Below are positions 49,478 to 58,064 of a DNA stretch of 64,000 bases, one piece after another (position 1 is the first letter of the stretch; each line of letters begins with the position of its first letter). Source of the DNA: Nocardioides campestrisoli (lineage in GTDB: Bacteria; Actinomycetota; Actinomycetes; Propionibacteriales; Nocardioidaceae). The notes beneath the pieces are model-generated. The model worked only from the letters and a program-made list of their open reading frames with translations. It was not told where the DNA came from and made no database searches. Location: contig NZ_CP061768.1 in the NCBI RefSeq assembly GCF_013624435.2, positions 3,004,001 to 3,068,000 of the forward strand, written 5' to 3'. Made by a program: the position numbers and the translations under genes.

Positions 49478-50674
49478 TCACTCCACGGGCAGGCCGAGCC
49501 CCCGGGCGATCAGCATCCGCTGCACCTCCGAGGTGCCCTCGCCGATCTCGAGCACCTTGGCGTCGCGGTAGAACCGGGCCACCGGGTACTCCTCCATGAA
49601 GCCGTAGCCGCCGAAGACCTGGGTGGCGATCCGGGTGGCGCTCACCGCCGACTCGGTGGCGTAGAGCTTCGCCACGGCAGCAGCCTGCTTGAACTGCGCG
49701 GTGCTCACCGGGCCGCCGGCGTCCATCGCGTCCTTCATCGCCGCGGCGCGGTAGGTCAGCATCCGGGAGGCGTCGAGCATCACCTGGAGGTCGGCGATCT
49801 GGAAGGCCACGCCCTGCTTGCGTCCGATCGGGCCGCCGAAGGTCTGCCGCTCGCCGGCGTAGGCCAGGGTGAGGTCGAGGCAGGCCTGGAGGCAGCCCAC
49901 GGCCAGGGCGGCGATCGCCACCCGCCCGTCGTCGAGGGTGGCCAGGAACTGGGCGTAGCCGCGACCGCGCTCGCCCAGCAGATTCTCCTCCGGGACCCGG
50001 GCGTCCTCGAAGGCGAGGGGGTGGGTGTCCGAGGCGTGCCAGCCGAGCTTGTCGTAGGCCTTCTCGGCGGTGAAGCCGGGCGTGCCCGCCGGCACCATGA
50101 TCGTGGAGATCTCCGGGCGGCCGTCGCCGCGGTCGCCGGTCCGGGCGGTGACGGTGACCAGGCTGGTGATCGCCGAGCCGGAGTTGGTGATGAACTGCTT
50201 GGCCCCGTTGACCACCCACTGGCCCTCGACCAGCTCGGCGCGGGTGCGGGTGGCGCCCGCGTCGGAGCCCGCGCCCGGCTCGGTCAGCCCGAAGCCGGCG
50301 AGCTTCTGGCCCGCGACCAGGTCGGGGAGCCACTGCTTCTTCTGCTCCTCGGTGCCGAAGGTGAGGATGGGGTTGATCCCCAGCCCGACCGCCGCCTCCA
50401 GGGTGATCCCCATCGACTGGTCGACCCGGCCGATCTCCTCGATCGCCAGGCACAGGCTGGTGAACCCGCCGTCCTCGCCGGACATGCCGGCCCCGCCGAA
50501 CTCCTCGGGCGCGGTGAGGCCCATCAGGCCCAGGGCACCCATCTTCTGCACCACATCGGTCGGGAAGTGGTGCTCGCGGTCCCACTGCGCGGCGTGCGGG
50601 GCGATCTCCGCCTCGGCGAAGTCTCGGACGCTGCGACGGAACTCTTCGTGCTCGCGGGACAGTTCGAAGCTCAT
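49478..50674 (-). CDS. Acyl-CoA dehydrogenase (isovaleryl/short branched-chain type)
   Basis: The 398-residue protein has complete family motifs: LAGFGLTEPGAGSDAGATRTRA, WVVNGAKQFITNSGSA, YAGERQTFGGPIGRKQGVAFQIADLQ and QVFGGYGFMEEYPVARFYRDAKVLEIGEGTSEVQRMLIAR. The catalytic Glu is probably in EIGEGTSE. It is divergent from the biotin-carboxylase alpha subunit, with a palindrome in between, which suggests a branched-chain or odd-chain acyl-CoA pathway. Confidence 0.93.
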   Translation of the reverse strand: MSFELSREHEEFRRSVRDFAEAEIAPHAAQWDREHHFPTDVVQKMGALGLMGLTAPEEFGGAGMSGEDGGFTSLCLAIEEIGRVDQSMGITLEAAVGLGINPILTFGTEEQKKQWLPDLVAGQKLAGFGLTEPGAGSDAGATRTRAELVEGQWVVNGAKQFITNSGSAITSLVTVTARTGDRGDGRPEISTIMVPAGTPGFTAEKAYDKLGWHASDTHPLAFEDARVPEENLLGERGRGYAQFLATLDDGRVAIAALAVGCLQACLDLTLAYAGERQTFGGPIGRKQGVAFQIADLQVMLDASRMLTYRAAAMKDAMDAGGPVSTAQFKQAAAVAKLYATESAVSATRIATQVFGGYGFMEEYPVARFYRDAKVLEIGEGTSEVQRMLIARGLGLPVE

Positions 50675-50694
50675 GGACCGATGCTAGCCCAGAG

Positions 50695-50712
50695 GTTAAT
50701 GAATGTTAACCG
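50695..50712. promoter_or_regulatory. Palindromic operator candidate between acyl-CoA dehydrogenase and carboxylase alpha genes
   Basis: GGTTAA-TGAATG-TTAACC is a perfect 6-bp inverted repeat with a 6-nt spacer. It lies 21 nt from the dehydrogenase start and about 118 nt from the carboxylase start. It is AT-rich in a GC-rich setting, which makes chance less likely. It could be a TetR- or MerR-type operator for both genes. Confidence 0.6.
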
Positions 50713-50829
50713 CTTTCGCGTCGACCGCTGACCGGGCCCGTGCGTCCGCGCCGCAGACCCCCAGCCACCGTGTCCCGAGGGGGAGGTAACCTGCCCCCGT
50801 TCGTTACCCCTCGGCAACAGGAGCCCGGA

Positions 50830-52608
50830 GTGAGCTTGCAGAAGGTCCTCATCGCCAATCGCGGCGAGATCGCGGTCCGCGTCATCCGCGCAGCGAAGGA
50901 CGCCGGAATCGGCTCGGTCGCCGTCTACGCCGACCCCGACCGCGACGCCCTGTTCGTCCGGCTCGCCGACGAGGCGTACAGCCTGGGCGGCGCCACCCCG
51001 GCCGACTCCTACCTCGACATCGACAAGATCATCGCGGTGGCCAAGGAGTCCGGCGCCGACTCGGTCCACCCCGGCTACGGCTTCCTCGCCGAGAACGCCC
51101 AGTTCGCCCAGGCCGTCCTCGACGCCGGGCTGATCTGGATCGGCCCCTCCCCCGAGGCGATCGACGCCCTGGGCGACAAGGCCAAGGCCAAGCAGATCGC
51201 ACAGAAGGCCAACGCACCGCTGGCCCCCGGCACCAAGGAGCCGGTCAAGGACGCCGACGAGATCGTCGAGTTCGCCAAGGCCAACGGCCTTCCCGTCGCC
51301 ATCAAGGCGGTCTTCGGCGGCGGCGGCCGCGGCCTCAAGGTCGCCCGCACGCTGGAGGAGATCCCCGAGCTCTTCGAGTCCGCCGTCCGCGAGGCCGTCG
51401 GCGCCTTCGGCCGGGGCGAGTGCCTGGTGGAGAAGTTCCTCGACCGGCCGCGCCACGTCGAGACCCAGTGCCTGGCCGACCAGCACGGCAACGTGGTGGT
51501 CATCTCCACCCGCGACTGCTCGCTGCAGCGCCGCCACCAGAAGCTGGTCGAGGAGGCGCCCGCGCCGTTCCTCACCGAGGACCAGGTGACCCGTCTCTAC
51601 GAGTCCTCCAAGGCCATCCTCCGCGAGGCGGGCTACGTCGGCGCCGGCACCTGCGAGTTCCTGGTCGCCGCCGACGGGACCATCTCCTTCCTCGAGGTCA
51701 ACACCCGCCTCCAGGTCGAGCACTGCGTCTCCGAGGAGGTCACGGGCATCGACCTGGTGCGCGAGATGTTCCGGATCGCCGCCGGCGAGGAGCTCGGCTA
51801 CGACGACCCCGAGGTCCGCGGCCACTCGATCGAGTTTCGGATCAACGCCGAGGACGCGGGCCGCAACTTCATGCCCGCCCCCGGCACCCTGACCGAGTGG
51901 GCGCCGCCCAGCGGCCCGGGCGTCCGCCTCGACGGCGGCTACGAGAAGGGCGAGACCATCCCCGGCTCGTTCGACTCCCTGATCGCCAAGCTGATCGTCA
52001 GCGGCCGCGACCGCACCCAGGCGATCGAGCGCTCCCGGCGCGCGCTGGCCGAGTTCACCGTCGACGGCATGCCCACGGTCATCCCGTTCCACCGCGCGGT
52101 GCTGGAGGACCCGGCGTACGTCGGCGCCTCCACCCCGAGCGGCGAGGGCTCCTTCGAGGTCTACACCACCTGGATCGAGACCGACTTCGACAACCAGATC
52201 GAGCCGTACGCCGGCGACTCCGCCGAGGCGGAGGAGGCCGGTGAGCGGCAGAAGGTGACCGTCGAGGTCGGCGGCCGCCGGCTCGAGGTCGTCCTCCCGG
52301 CCGGGCTCTCGGGCCTGGGTGGCGGCGCCGCCGCCGGTGCGGCCAAGAAGCCCAAGCGCGCGGCCGGCAAGAAGGCCACCGCGGCTGCCTCCGGCGACTC
52401 GGTGACCAGCCCGATGCAGGGCACCGTGGTGAAGATCGCCGTCGAGGAGGGTCAGGAGGTCGCCGAGGGCGACGTCGTGGTCGTCATCGAGGCGATGAAG
52501 ATGGAGCAGCCGCTCAAGGCGCACAAGGCCGGCACCGTGACCAGCCTCGCCGCCGAGGTGGGCGCCACCGTCACCAGCGGTGCGGTGATCTGCGAGATCA
52601 AGGACTGA
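50830..52608 (+). CDS. Acetyl/propionyl-CoA carboxylase alpha subunit (biotin carboxylase + BCCP)
   Basis: The 592-residue protein begins [22 protein letters not shown], has the ATP-grasp motif [11 protein letters not shown] and [20 protein letters not shown]. The biotin carboxylase C-domain follows, and it ends in a biotinyl domain with [18 protein letters not shown] (biotin-Lys about residue 557). An Ala/Lys-rich linker ([15 protein letters not shown]) precedes the biotinyl domain. It charges biotin with CO2 for carboxyltransferases such as PccB, 6 kb away. The GTG at 50830 has AGGAG upstream. Confidence 0.95.
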   Translation: MSLQKVLIANRGEIAVRVIRAAKDAGIGSVAVYADPDRDALFVRLADEAYSLGGATPADSYLDIDKIIAVAKESGADSVHPGYGFLAENAQFAQAVLDAGLIWIGPSPEAIDALGDKAKAKQIAQKANAPLAPGTKEPVKDADEIVEFAKANGLPVAIKAVFGGGGRGLKVARTLEEIPELFESAVREAVGAFGRGECLVEKFLDRPRHVETQCLADQHGNVVVISTRDCSLQRRHQKLVEEAPAPFLTEDQVTRLYESSKAILREAGYVGAGTCEFLVAADGTISFLEVNTRLQVEHCVSEEVTGIDLVREMFRIAAGEELGYDDPEVRGHSIEFRINAEDAGRNFMPAPGTLTEWAPPSGPGVRLDGGYEKGETIPGSFDSLIAKLIVSGRDRTQAIERSRRALAEFTVDGMPTVIPFHRAVLEDPAYVGASTPSGEGSFEVYTTWIETDFDNQIEPYAGDSAEAEEAGERQKVTVEVGGRRLEVVLPAGLSGLGGGAAAGAAKKPKRAAGKKATAAASGDSVTSPMQGTVVKIAVEEGQEVAEGDVVVVIEAMKMEQPLKAHKAGTVTSLAAEVGATVTSGAVICEIKD

Positions 52609-52628
52609 CGAGTCCGCAGGATCGATCC

Positions 52629-52665
52629 CAGCGCCCGCGCGTGCCGACCGGCACCGCGGGCGCTG
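52629..52665. terminator. Terminator between carboxylase alpha and SpoIID-like genes
   Basis: CAGCGCCCGCG pairs with CGCGGGCGCTG (11 bp), and an inner GTGCC...GGCAC helix extends it. It lies 20 nt from each of the two convergent stops and probably works both ways. Confidence 0.85.
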
Positions 52666-52687
52666 TGGCGTCCAGCCGGCGCGCGAG

Positions 52688-53950
52688 CTACCAGCTGCCG
52701 CGCAGGGTCGCCTGGAAGACGTCCAGGGTGAACCAGCTCGACTTCAGCCCGAGCGCGCTGCGCACCTGGTCGCCGGTGACCTCCACCGAGCCGGCGGTGC
52801 CGGTCAGGGTCATCCGCGAGACCCGGCCGCCCCACTCGCCGTTGCCGTCGCGCGCGGTGATCGTGACCGTCTGCAGGGAGCCCACGGCCGGCCAGGCCGA
52901 CTCCAGCTTCTCCACGCCCATGGTCACCGACCAGGTGTGGTTCGGGTTACCCGCCCAGCCGTCGTACGGGTCGGCCTGCGCGGCCAGGTAGGGCCGCGAG
53001 CCGGCCGAGCTCCACCCGCCGTTGCTCGAGGCGAACTGGGTGAACGCCGGTGCGCCGTCCGCGGTGAGCACCTGTCCGGCGGTCGCGGTCACCGCGGCGG
53101 TCGCCAGCGGGTGCTCGGCGGACTTGCCGCCGTAGACCTGGCAGGCGGTGGTGTCACAGATCTGGTAGTGCCGCGCCAGCGGTTGGGCCCGCTCGAAGGC
53201 CGCGTAGCTGCGGGCGGCCACGGCCTGGGAGCGCACCGCCTCCGGGTTCCACGAGGCGGGGATCTCCAGCGGGACGACCCCCTTGAGGTAGTTCTCCAGC
53301 GAGACCACGTTGACGGTGTCGCGCTGCTTGCTCCCCGGCGTCGGGGAGGCGGCGCGGAGCTTGCCGCGGTAGGTCGTGCGCCCGCTCGGGGTGACCAGGG
53401 TGAGCCCGCCCGGAGCGGCCAGCTCGCCGTCGCCGGAGAACGTCTTCCAGCGCTTCCAGGAGCCTCGGTCGCGCCACTGCACGATCGTCTTGTTGTTGCG
53501 CCGGTTGGTGGTCAGCCGCCACTGTCCCGTGGTCCGGTTCGGCAGCTTCCAGCGCTTCTTGGTGGCCAGGTTCTTCACCGTGGTGCCGGGCTTCGCGACG
53601 ACGACCACGTCGTCGGTGGTGTCGGCGGTCAGGTGCACCCGCACCTTGCCGGTGGCCGTGCCCCACTGCGTGCCCGGGTAGTAGAACTCCATGATCTGCT
53701 GGTGGGTGAGCCCGGCGCGAGCGGCGCCCTCGGCGCCGTACTGCGACATGCCGTGCCCGTGGCCGTACCCCTTGCCGAGCACCCGGATCGCCGCCGCACC
53801 CTGCACCGACCACATGTCCTGGGGGTTGGCCACCGGGGCCGGCGTCCCCTTCGCCGCGGTCGCCGCCGGCACCCCGAGGGGCACCAGCACCAGCGCGGCC
53901 GCCAGCGCGGCGGCACGAGCAGGGACGTGCAGGACGGGACGCAGACGCAT
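52688..53950 (-). CDS. Secreted SpoIID/LytB-domain protein
   Basis: The 420-residue protein has a signal peptide ending VPAATA (about residue 32), GKGYGHGHGMSQYGAEGAA and later VVSLENYLKGVVPLEIPASWNPEAVRSQAVAARSYA. These are the two conserved blocks of SpoIID/LytB proteins, with TACQVYGG and FASSNGGWSS following. SpoIID is a lytic transglycosylase on denuded peptidoglycan; this non-sporulating relative may act in wall remodelling. The GHGHGMSQYG block precedes the rest here. Confidence 0.9.
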   Translation of the reverse strand: MRLRPVLHVPARAAALAAALVLVPLGVPAATAAKGTPAPVANPQDMWSVQGAAAIRVLGKGYGHGHGMSQYGAEGAARAGLTHQQIMEFYYPGTQWGTATGKVRVHLTADTTDDVVVVAKPGTTVKNLATKKRWKLPNRTTGQWRLTTNRRNNKTIVQWRDRGSWKRWKTFSGDGELAAPGGLTLVTPSGRTTYRGKLRAASPTPGSKQRDTVNVVSLENYLKGVVPLEIPASWNPEAVRSQAVAARSYAAFERAQPLARHYQICDTTACQVYGGKSAEHPLATAAVTATAGQVLTADGAPAFTQFASSNGGWSSAGSRPYLAAQADPYDGWAGNPNHTWSVTMGVEKLESAWPAVGSLQTVTITARDGNGEWGGRVSRMTLTGTAGSVEVTGDQVRSALGLKSSWFTLDVFQATLRGSW

Positions 53951-54039
53951 GAGGAGCGGTCACCTTCGTTCGGCCGGAATGGATGGGTCTCCTGTGACGA
54001 CAGGGAAGCACGTGCCATGGGGGCAGACAATCGGAACCC

Positions 54040-54063
54040 CCGAACTACCGGTCTGTAGTTCGG
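54040..54063. promoter_or_regulatory. Inverted repeat upstream of pyruvate carboxylase
   Basis: CCGAACTAC-N6-GTAGTTCGG is a perfect 9-bp inverted repeat, 42 nt upstream of the pyc ATG and 89 nt upstream of the divergent SpoIID-like gene. It is a strong operator candidate or leader hairpin. A second short hairpin (CTGCGC...GCGCAG) follows just before pyc. Confidence 0.55.
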
Positions 54064-54105
54064 TCGCCCTGCGCTGCGCGCAGGCGCAGCGACTACCGTC
54101 TTGTC

Positions 54106-57100
54106 ATGTTCAACAAGGTGCTGGTGGCCAACCGTGGCGAGATCGCGATCCGCGCCTTCCGCGCGGCCAACGAGGTGGGGGCCCGCACGGTCGCGGTCTA
54201 TCCGTACGAGGACCGCTGGTCCGAGCACCGGCTGCGGGCCGACGAGGCGTACGAGATCGGCGAGCGCGGGCACCCGGTGCGGGCCTACCTCGACCCCGAC
54301 GCGATCGTCGAGGCGGCGCTGCGCGCCGGCGCCGACGCGGTCTACCCCGGCTACGGCTTCCTCTCGGAGAACCCCCGGCTGGCGGAGGCCTGCGCGGACG
54401 CCGGCCTGACCTTCGTCGGGCCCTCCGCGGAGGTGCTGACCCTGACCGGCAACAAGTCCCGGGCGATCGCGGCGGCCAAGGCCGCCGGGGTGCCCACCCT
54501 GGCCGGGGTGGCGCCCTCCACGGACGTGGACGAGCTGCTCGCCGCCGCCGAGGCGATCCCCTTCCCGCTCTTCGTCAAGGCCGTGGCCGGCGGTGGCGGG
54601 CGGGGCATGCGCCGGGTGGCCGCTCCGAGCGACCTGCGGGCGGCGATCGAGGCGTGCATGCGCGAGGCCGAGGGCGCGTTCGGCGACGGCACCGTCTTCG
54701 TCGAGCAGGCCGTGGTCGACCCGCGCCACATCGAGGTGCAGGTCCTGGCCGACTCCCAAGGACAGGTGATGCACCTGTTCGAGCGCGACTGCTCGGTGCA
54801 GCGCCGCCACCAGAAGGTGGTCGAGATCGCGCCCGCGCCCGGGCTGGACCCGGCGCTGCGCGAGCAGATGTGCGCCGACGCGGTCCGCTTCGCCCGGGAG
54901 ATCGGCTACCGCAACGCCGGCACGGTCGAGTTCCTGCTGAACCCGGACGGCGACTACGTCTTCATCGAGATGAACCCGCGGATCCAGGTCGAGCACACGG
55001 TGACCGAGGAGGTCACCGACGTCGACCTGGTGCAGTCGCAGCTGCGGATCGCGGCGGGCGAGACCCTCGAGGACCTGGGCCTGAGCCAGGAGACGCTGGT
55101 GCTGCGGGGGGCGGCGCTGCAGTGCCGGATCACCACCGAGGACCCGGCCAACGACTTCCGCCCCGACACCGGGAAGATCACCACCTACCGCTCCCCCGGC
55201 GGCGCCGGCGTGCGGCTGGACGGCGGCACCACCTACACCGGCGCCGAGGTGAGCGCCCACTTCGACTCGATGCTGGCCAAGCTCACCTGTCGCGGACGCA
55301 CCTACGAGCTCGCGGTGCAGAAGGCCCGCCGGGCGCTGGCGGAGTTCCGGATCCGCGGGGTCACGACCAACCTGGCCTTCCTCCAGGCCGTGCTCGGGGA
55401 CGACGACTTCCTGGCCGGGCGGGTGACCACCTCGTTCATCGAGGAGCACCCCTCCTTGCTCTCCGCGCACGCCGACGCCGACCGCGGGAGCGCGCTGCTG
55501 GCGCACCTGGCCGACGTCACCGTCAACCAGCCGTACGGCGCCAGCCCGGTGGAGGTGGACCCGGCGACCAAGCTGCCCGCGGTCGACCTCTCCGTGCCGG
55601 CACCCGACGGCACCCGGCAGCAGCTGCTCCAGCTCGGGCCCGAGGAGTTCGCCGCCCGGCTGCGCGCCCAGCGCGAGGTGGCGGTCACCGACACCACCTT
55701 CCGTGACGCCCACCAGTCGCTGCTCGCCACCCGGGTGCGCACCCGCGACCTGGTGCAGGTCGCCGGGCACGTGGCCCGGCTGACCCCCTCGCTGTGGTCG
55801 GTGGAGGCCTGGGGCGGGGCGACGTACGACGTGGCGTTGCGCTTCCTCGGCGAGGACCCCTGGGACCGGCTGGCCGAGCTGCGCCAGGCGCTGCCCAACC
55901 TGTGCCTGCAGATGCTCCTGCGCGGCCGCAACACGGTCGGCTACACGCCGTACCCCACCGAGGTGACCGACGCCTTCGTCGCCGAGGCCGCACGCACCGG
56001 GATCGACGTCTTCCGGATCTTCGACGCGCTCAACGACGTGGACCAGATGCGCCCGGCGATCGACGCGGTGCGGGCCACCGGGAGCACGGTCGCCGAGGTG
56101 GCGATGTGCTACACCGGCGACCTGTCGAGCCCCGAGGAGCGGATCTACACCCTCGACTACTACCTGCGGCTGGCCGAGCGGATCGTGGACGCCGGGGCGC
56201 ACGTGCTGGCGATCAAGGACATGGCCGGCCTGCTGCGGGCACCCGCTGCGCGCACCCTGGTGACGGCGCTGCGCGAGCGGTTCGACCTGCCGGTGCACCT
56301 GCACACCCACGACACCCCCGGCGGGCAGCTGGCCACCCTGCTGGCGGCGATCGACGCCGGCGTGGACGCGGTCGACGCCGCGGCGGCGCCGATGTCGGGG
56401 ACGACCTCGCAGCCCTCGCTCTCCGCGCTGGTCTCCGCGACCGACCACTCCGAGCGGGAGACCGGCCTCTCGCTGGCGGCGGTCTGCAGCCTGGAGCCCT
56501 ACTGGGAGGCGACCCGGCGGCTCTACGCCCCGTTCGAGTCCGGGATCCCCTCGCCCACCGGCCGTGTGTACACCCACGAGATCCCCGGCGGGCAGCTCTC
56601 CAACCTGCGCCAGCAGGCGATCGCGCTGGGCCTCGGAGAGAAGTTCGAGCAGATCGAGGACATGTACGCCGCGGCGAACGACATCCTCGGCAACATCGTC
56701 AAGGTGACGCCCTCCTCCAAGGTGGTCGGCGACCTGGCCCTCCAGCTCGTGGCCGTGGGCGCGGACCCCGCGGAGTTCGCCGAGGACCCGGGTCGCTTCG
56801 ACATCCCCGACTCGGTCGTCGGCTTCCTGCACGGCGAGCTCGGGGACCCGCCCGGCGGGTGGCCCGAGCCGTTCCGCAGCCGCGCGCTGGAGGGGCGTAC
56901 CTGGAAGAAGCCCGCCGAGAGCCTCACCGACGAGCAGCGCGAGGGCCTGGCCCGCAAGCCCCGCGAGACCCTCAACGAGCTGCTCTTCCCCGGCCCGACC
57001 GCCGAGTTCCGCAAGCGCCGCGACGCCTTCGGCGATCTCTCGGTGCTGCCCACCCGCGGCTGGCTCTACGGCCTCGAGCAGGGCGAGGAGCTCGAGGTCG

Positions 57101-57483
57101 ACCTGGCCCAGGGCAAGAGCGTGCTCTTCGGCCTGCAGGCCATCGGCGACCCCGACGAGCGCGGCTACCGCACGGTGATGGCGACCCTGCACGGCCAGCT
57201 GCGCCCGGTGAGCGTGCTGGACCGCAGCGTCTCCGCCGACGTGGAGCCCACGGAGAAGGCCGACCCCGGGGTGCCGGGCCAGGTGGCGGCCCCCTTCCAG
57301 GGCGCGGTCACGGTGCTGGTCGCCGCCGGCGACCAGGTCGCGGCCGGCGACACCGTGGCGACCATCGAGGCGATGAAGATGGAGGCCGCGATCACCGCCC
57401 CCACCGCCGGCCGGGTGGCCCGGGTGGTGGTCGGCCAGACCCGGCACGTGGAGGGTGGGGACCTGCTGCTGGTCCTCGAGTAG
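54106..57483 (+). CDS. pyc: Pyruvate carboxylase
   Basis: The 1125-residue protein is a full-length single-chain pyruvate carboxylase. An N-terminal biotin carboxylase comes first (VLVANRGEIAIRAFRAANE, AGGGGRGMRRV, ERDCSVQRRHQKVVEIAPAP). The carboxyltransferase barrel starts near residue 526 (VTDTTFRDAHQSLLATRVRT), with LQMLLRGRNTVGYTPYP and IKDMAGLLRAPAA. A C-terminal biotinyl domain follows with TIEAMKMEAAITAPTAGRV. It makes oxaloacetate from pyruvate, replenishing the TCA cycle. Confidence 0.97.
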   Translation: MFNKVLVANRGEIAIRAFRAANEVGARTVAVYPYEDRWSEHRLRADEAYEIGERGHPVRAYLDPDAIVEAALRAGADAVYPGYGFLSENPRLAEACADAGLTFVGPSAEVLTLTGNKSRAIAAAKAAGVPTLAGVAPSTDVDELLAAAEAIPFPLFVKAVAGGGGRGMRRVAAPSDLRAAIEACMREAEGAFGDGTVFVEQAVVDPRHIEVQVLADSQGQVMHLFERDCSVQRRHQKVVEIAPAPGLDPALREQMCADAVRFAREIGYRNAGTVEFLLNPDGDYVFIEMNPRIQVEHTVTEEVTDVDLVQSQLRIAAGETLEDLGLSQETLVLRGAALQCRITTEDPANDFRPDTGKITTYRSPGGAGVRLDGGTTYTGAEVSAHFDSMLAKLTCRGRTYELAVQKARRALAEFRIRGVTTNLAFLQAVLGDDDFLAGRVTTSFIEEHPSLLSAHADADRGSALLAHLADVTVNQPYGASPVEVDPATKLPAVDLSVPAPDGTRQQLLQLGPEEFAARLRAQREVAVTDTTFRDAHQSLLATRVRTRDLVQVAGHVARLTPSLWSVEAWGGATYDVALRFLGEDPWDRLAELRQALPNLCLQMLLRGRNTVGYTPYPTEVTDAFVAEAARTGIDVFRIFDALNDVDQMRPAIDAVRATGSTVAEVAMCYTGDLSSPEERIYTLDYYLRLAERIVDAGAHVLAIKDMAGLLRAPAARTLVTALRERFDLPVHLHTHDTPGGQLATLLAAIDAGVDAVDAAAAPMSGTTSQPSLSALVSATDHSERETGLSLAAVCSLEPYWEATRRLYAPFESGIPSPTGRVYTHEIPGGQLSNLRQQAIALGLGEKFEQIEDMYAAANDILGNIVKVTPSSKVVGDLALQLVAVGADPAEFAEDPGRFDIPDSVVGFLHGELGDPPGGWPEPFRSRALEGRTWKKPAESLTDEQREGLARKPRETLNELLFPGPTAEFRKRRDAFGDLSVLPTRGWLYGLEQGEELEVDLAQGKSVLFGLQAIGDPDERGYRTVMATLHGQLRPVSVLDRSVSADVEPTEKADPGVPGQVAAPFQGAVTVLVAAGDQVAAGDTVATIEAMKMEAAITAPTAGRVARVVVGQTRHVEGGDLLLVLE

Positions 57484-57508
57484 CGATCCCCGCACAGCCG
57501 GGGATCGC
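57483..57508 (+). terminator. Terminator of pyruvate carboxylase
   Basis: GCGATCCCCG and CGGGGATCGC form a 10-bp stem with a 6-nt loop, beginning at the last base of the pyc stop codon. A second, longer-looped stem GGGTTGGC/GCCAACCC (57511-57542) lies on the side of the convergent arfB gene. Confidence 0.8.
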
Positions 57509-57581
57509 GCGGGTTGGCGCGCGTTGCACCACGTGCCAACCCCACGAAGACGTCACGAAGTCCGCGCTGGTCCCAGTCTGC

Positions 57582-57992
57582 TCAGTCCCACGACGTACGC
57601 CGGGACTTCTTCGTCTCCGACCGGCGCTTCTTCGCCCCCAGCCGGCGCTCCACCGCCCCCCGGGTGGGGCGGGTCCGGCGGCGCGCCTTCGGCGGCACCA
57701 CCGCCTCGGCCACCAGCTCCTCCAGCCGGGCCCGGGCCGCCTCGCGATTGCGGTGCTGGGAGCGGTACGTCGAGGAGGCGACCGTCAGCGTGCCGTCCAC
57801 CAGCCGGCCGCCCAACCGCCGGGCGGCGAGCTCCTTCTGCGCCGGCGTCAGCGCCGCGGTCTCGGCCAGCGACCAGCTCAGCTCGACCCGGGTGTCGGAG
57901 GTGTTGACGTGCTGCCCGCCGGGCCCCGAGGAGCGGGAGAACCGCCAGCTCAGCTCACTGTCGTCGATCTGGACCCGAGGCACACGCGTCAT
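57582..57992 (-). CDS. arfB: Alternative ribosome-rescue factor ArfB (peptidyl-tRNA hydrolase)
   Basis: The 136-residue protein has the GGQ motif in SSGPGGQHVNTSDTRVEL (G25-G26-Q27) and a Lys/Arg-rich C-terminal tail (ARRRTRPTRGAVERRLGAKKRR). It lacks the codon-recognition domains of release factors. ArfB enters the empty mRNA channel of stalled ribosomes with its tail and hydrolyses peptidyl-tRNA. Confidence 0.94.
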   Translation of the reverse strand: MTRVPRVQIDDSELSWRFSRSSGPGGQHVNTSDTRVELSWSLAETAALTPAQKELAARRLGGRLVDGTLTVASSTYRSQHRNREAARARLEELVAEAVVPPKARRRTRPTRGAVERRLGAKKRRSETKKSRRTSWD

Positions 57993-58064
57993 GGTGGCAC
58001 CAGTATGCGTCCGCGCCGCTGACACCCGTCGGGGGCCGGGGTGGTCATTGCATAAAGTGGCCGC

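Noticed and set aside
53629..57495. A ~1288-codon minus-strand open frame opposite pyruvate carboxylase
   Set aside because: It is low-complexity Gly/Val/Arg/His translation antisense to an unambiguous pyruvate carboxylase.
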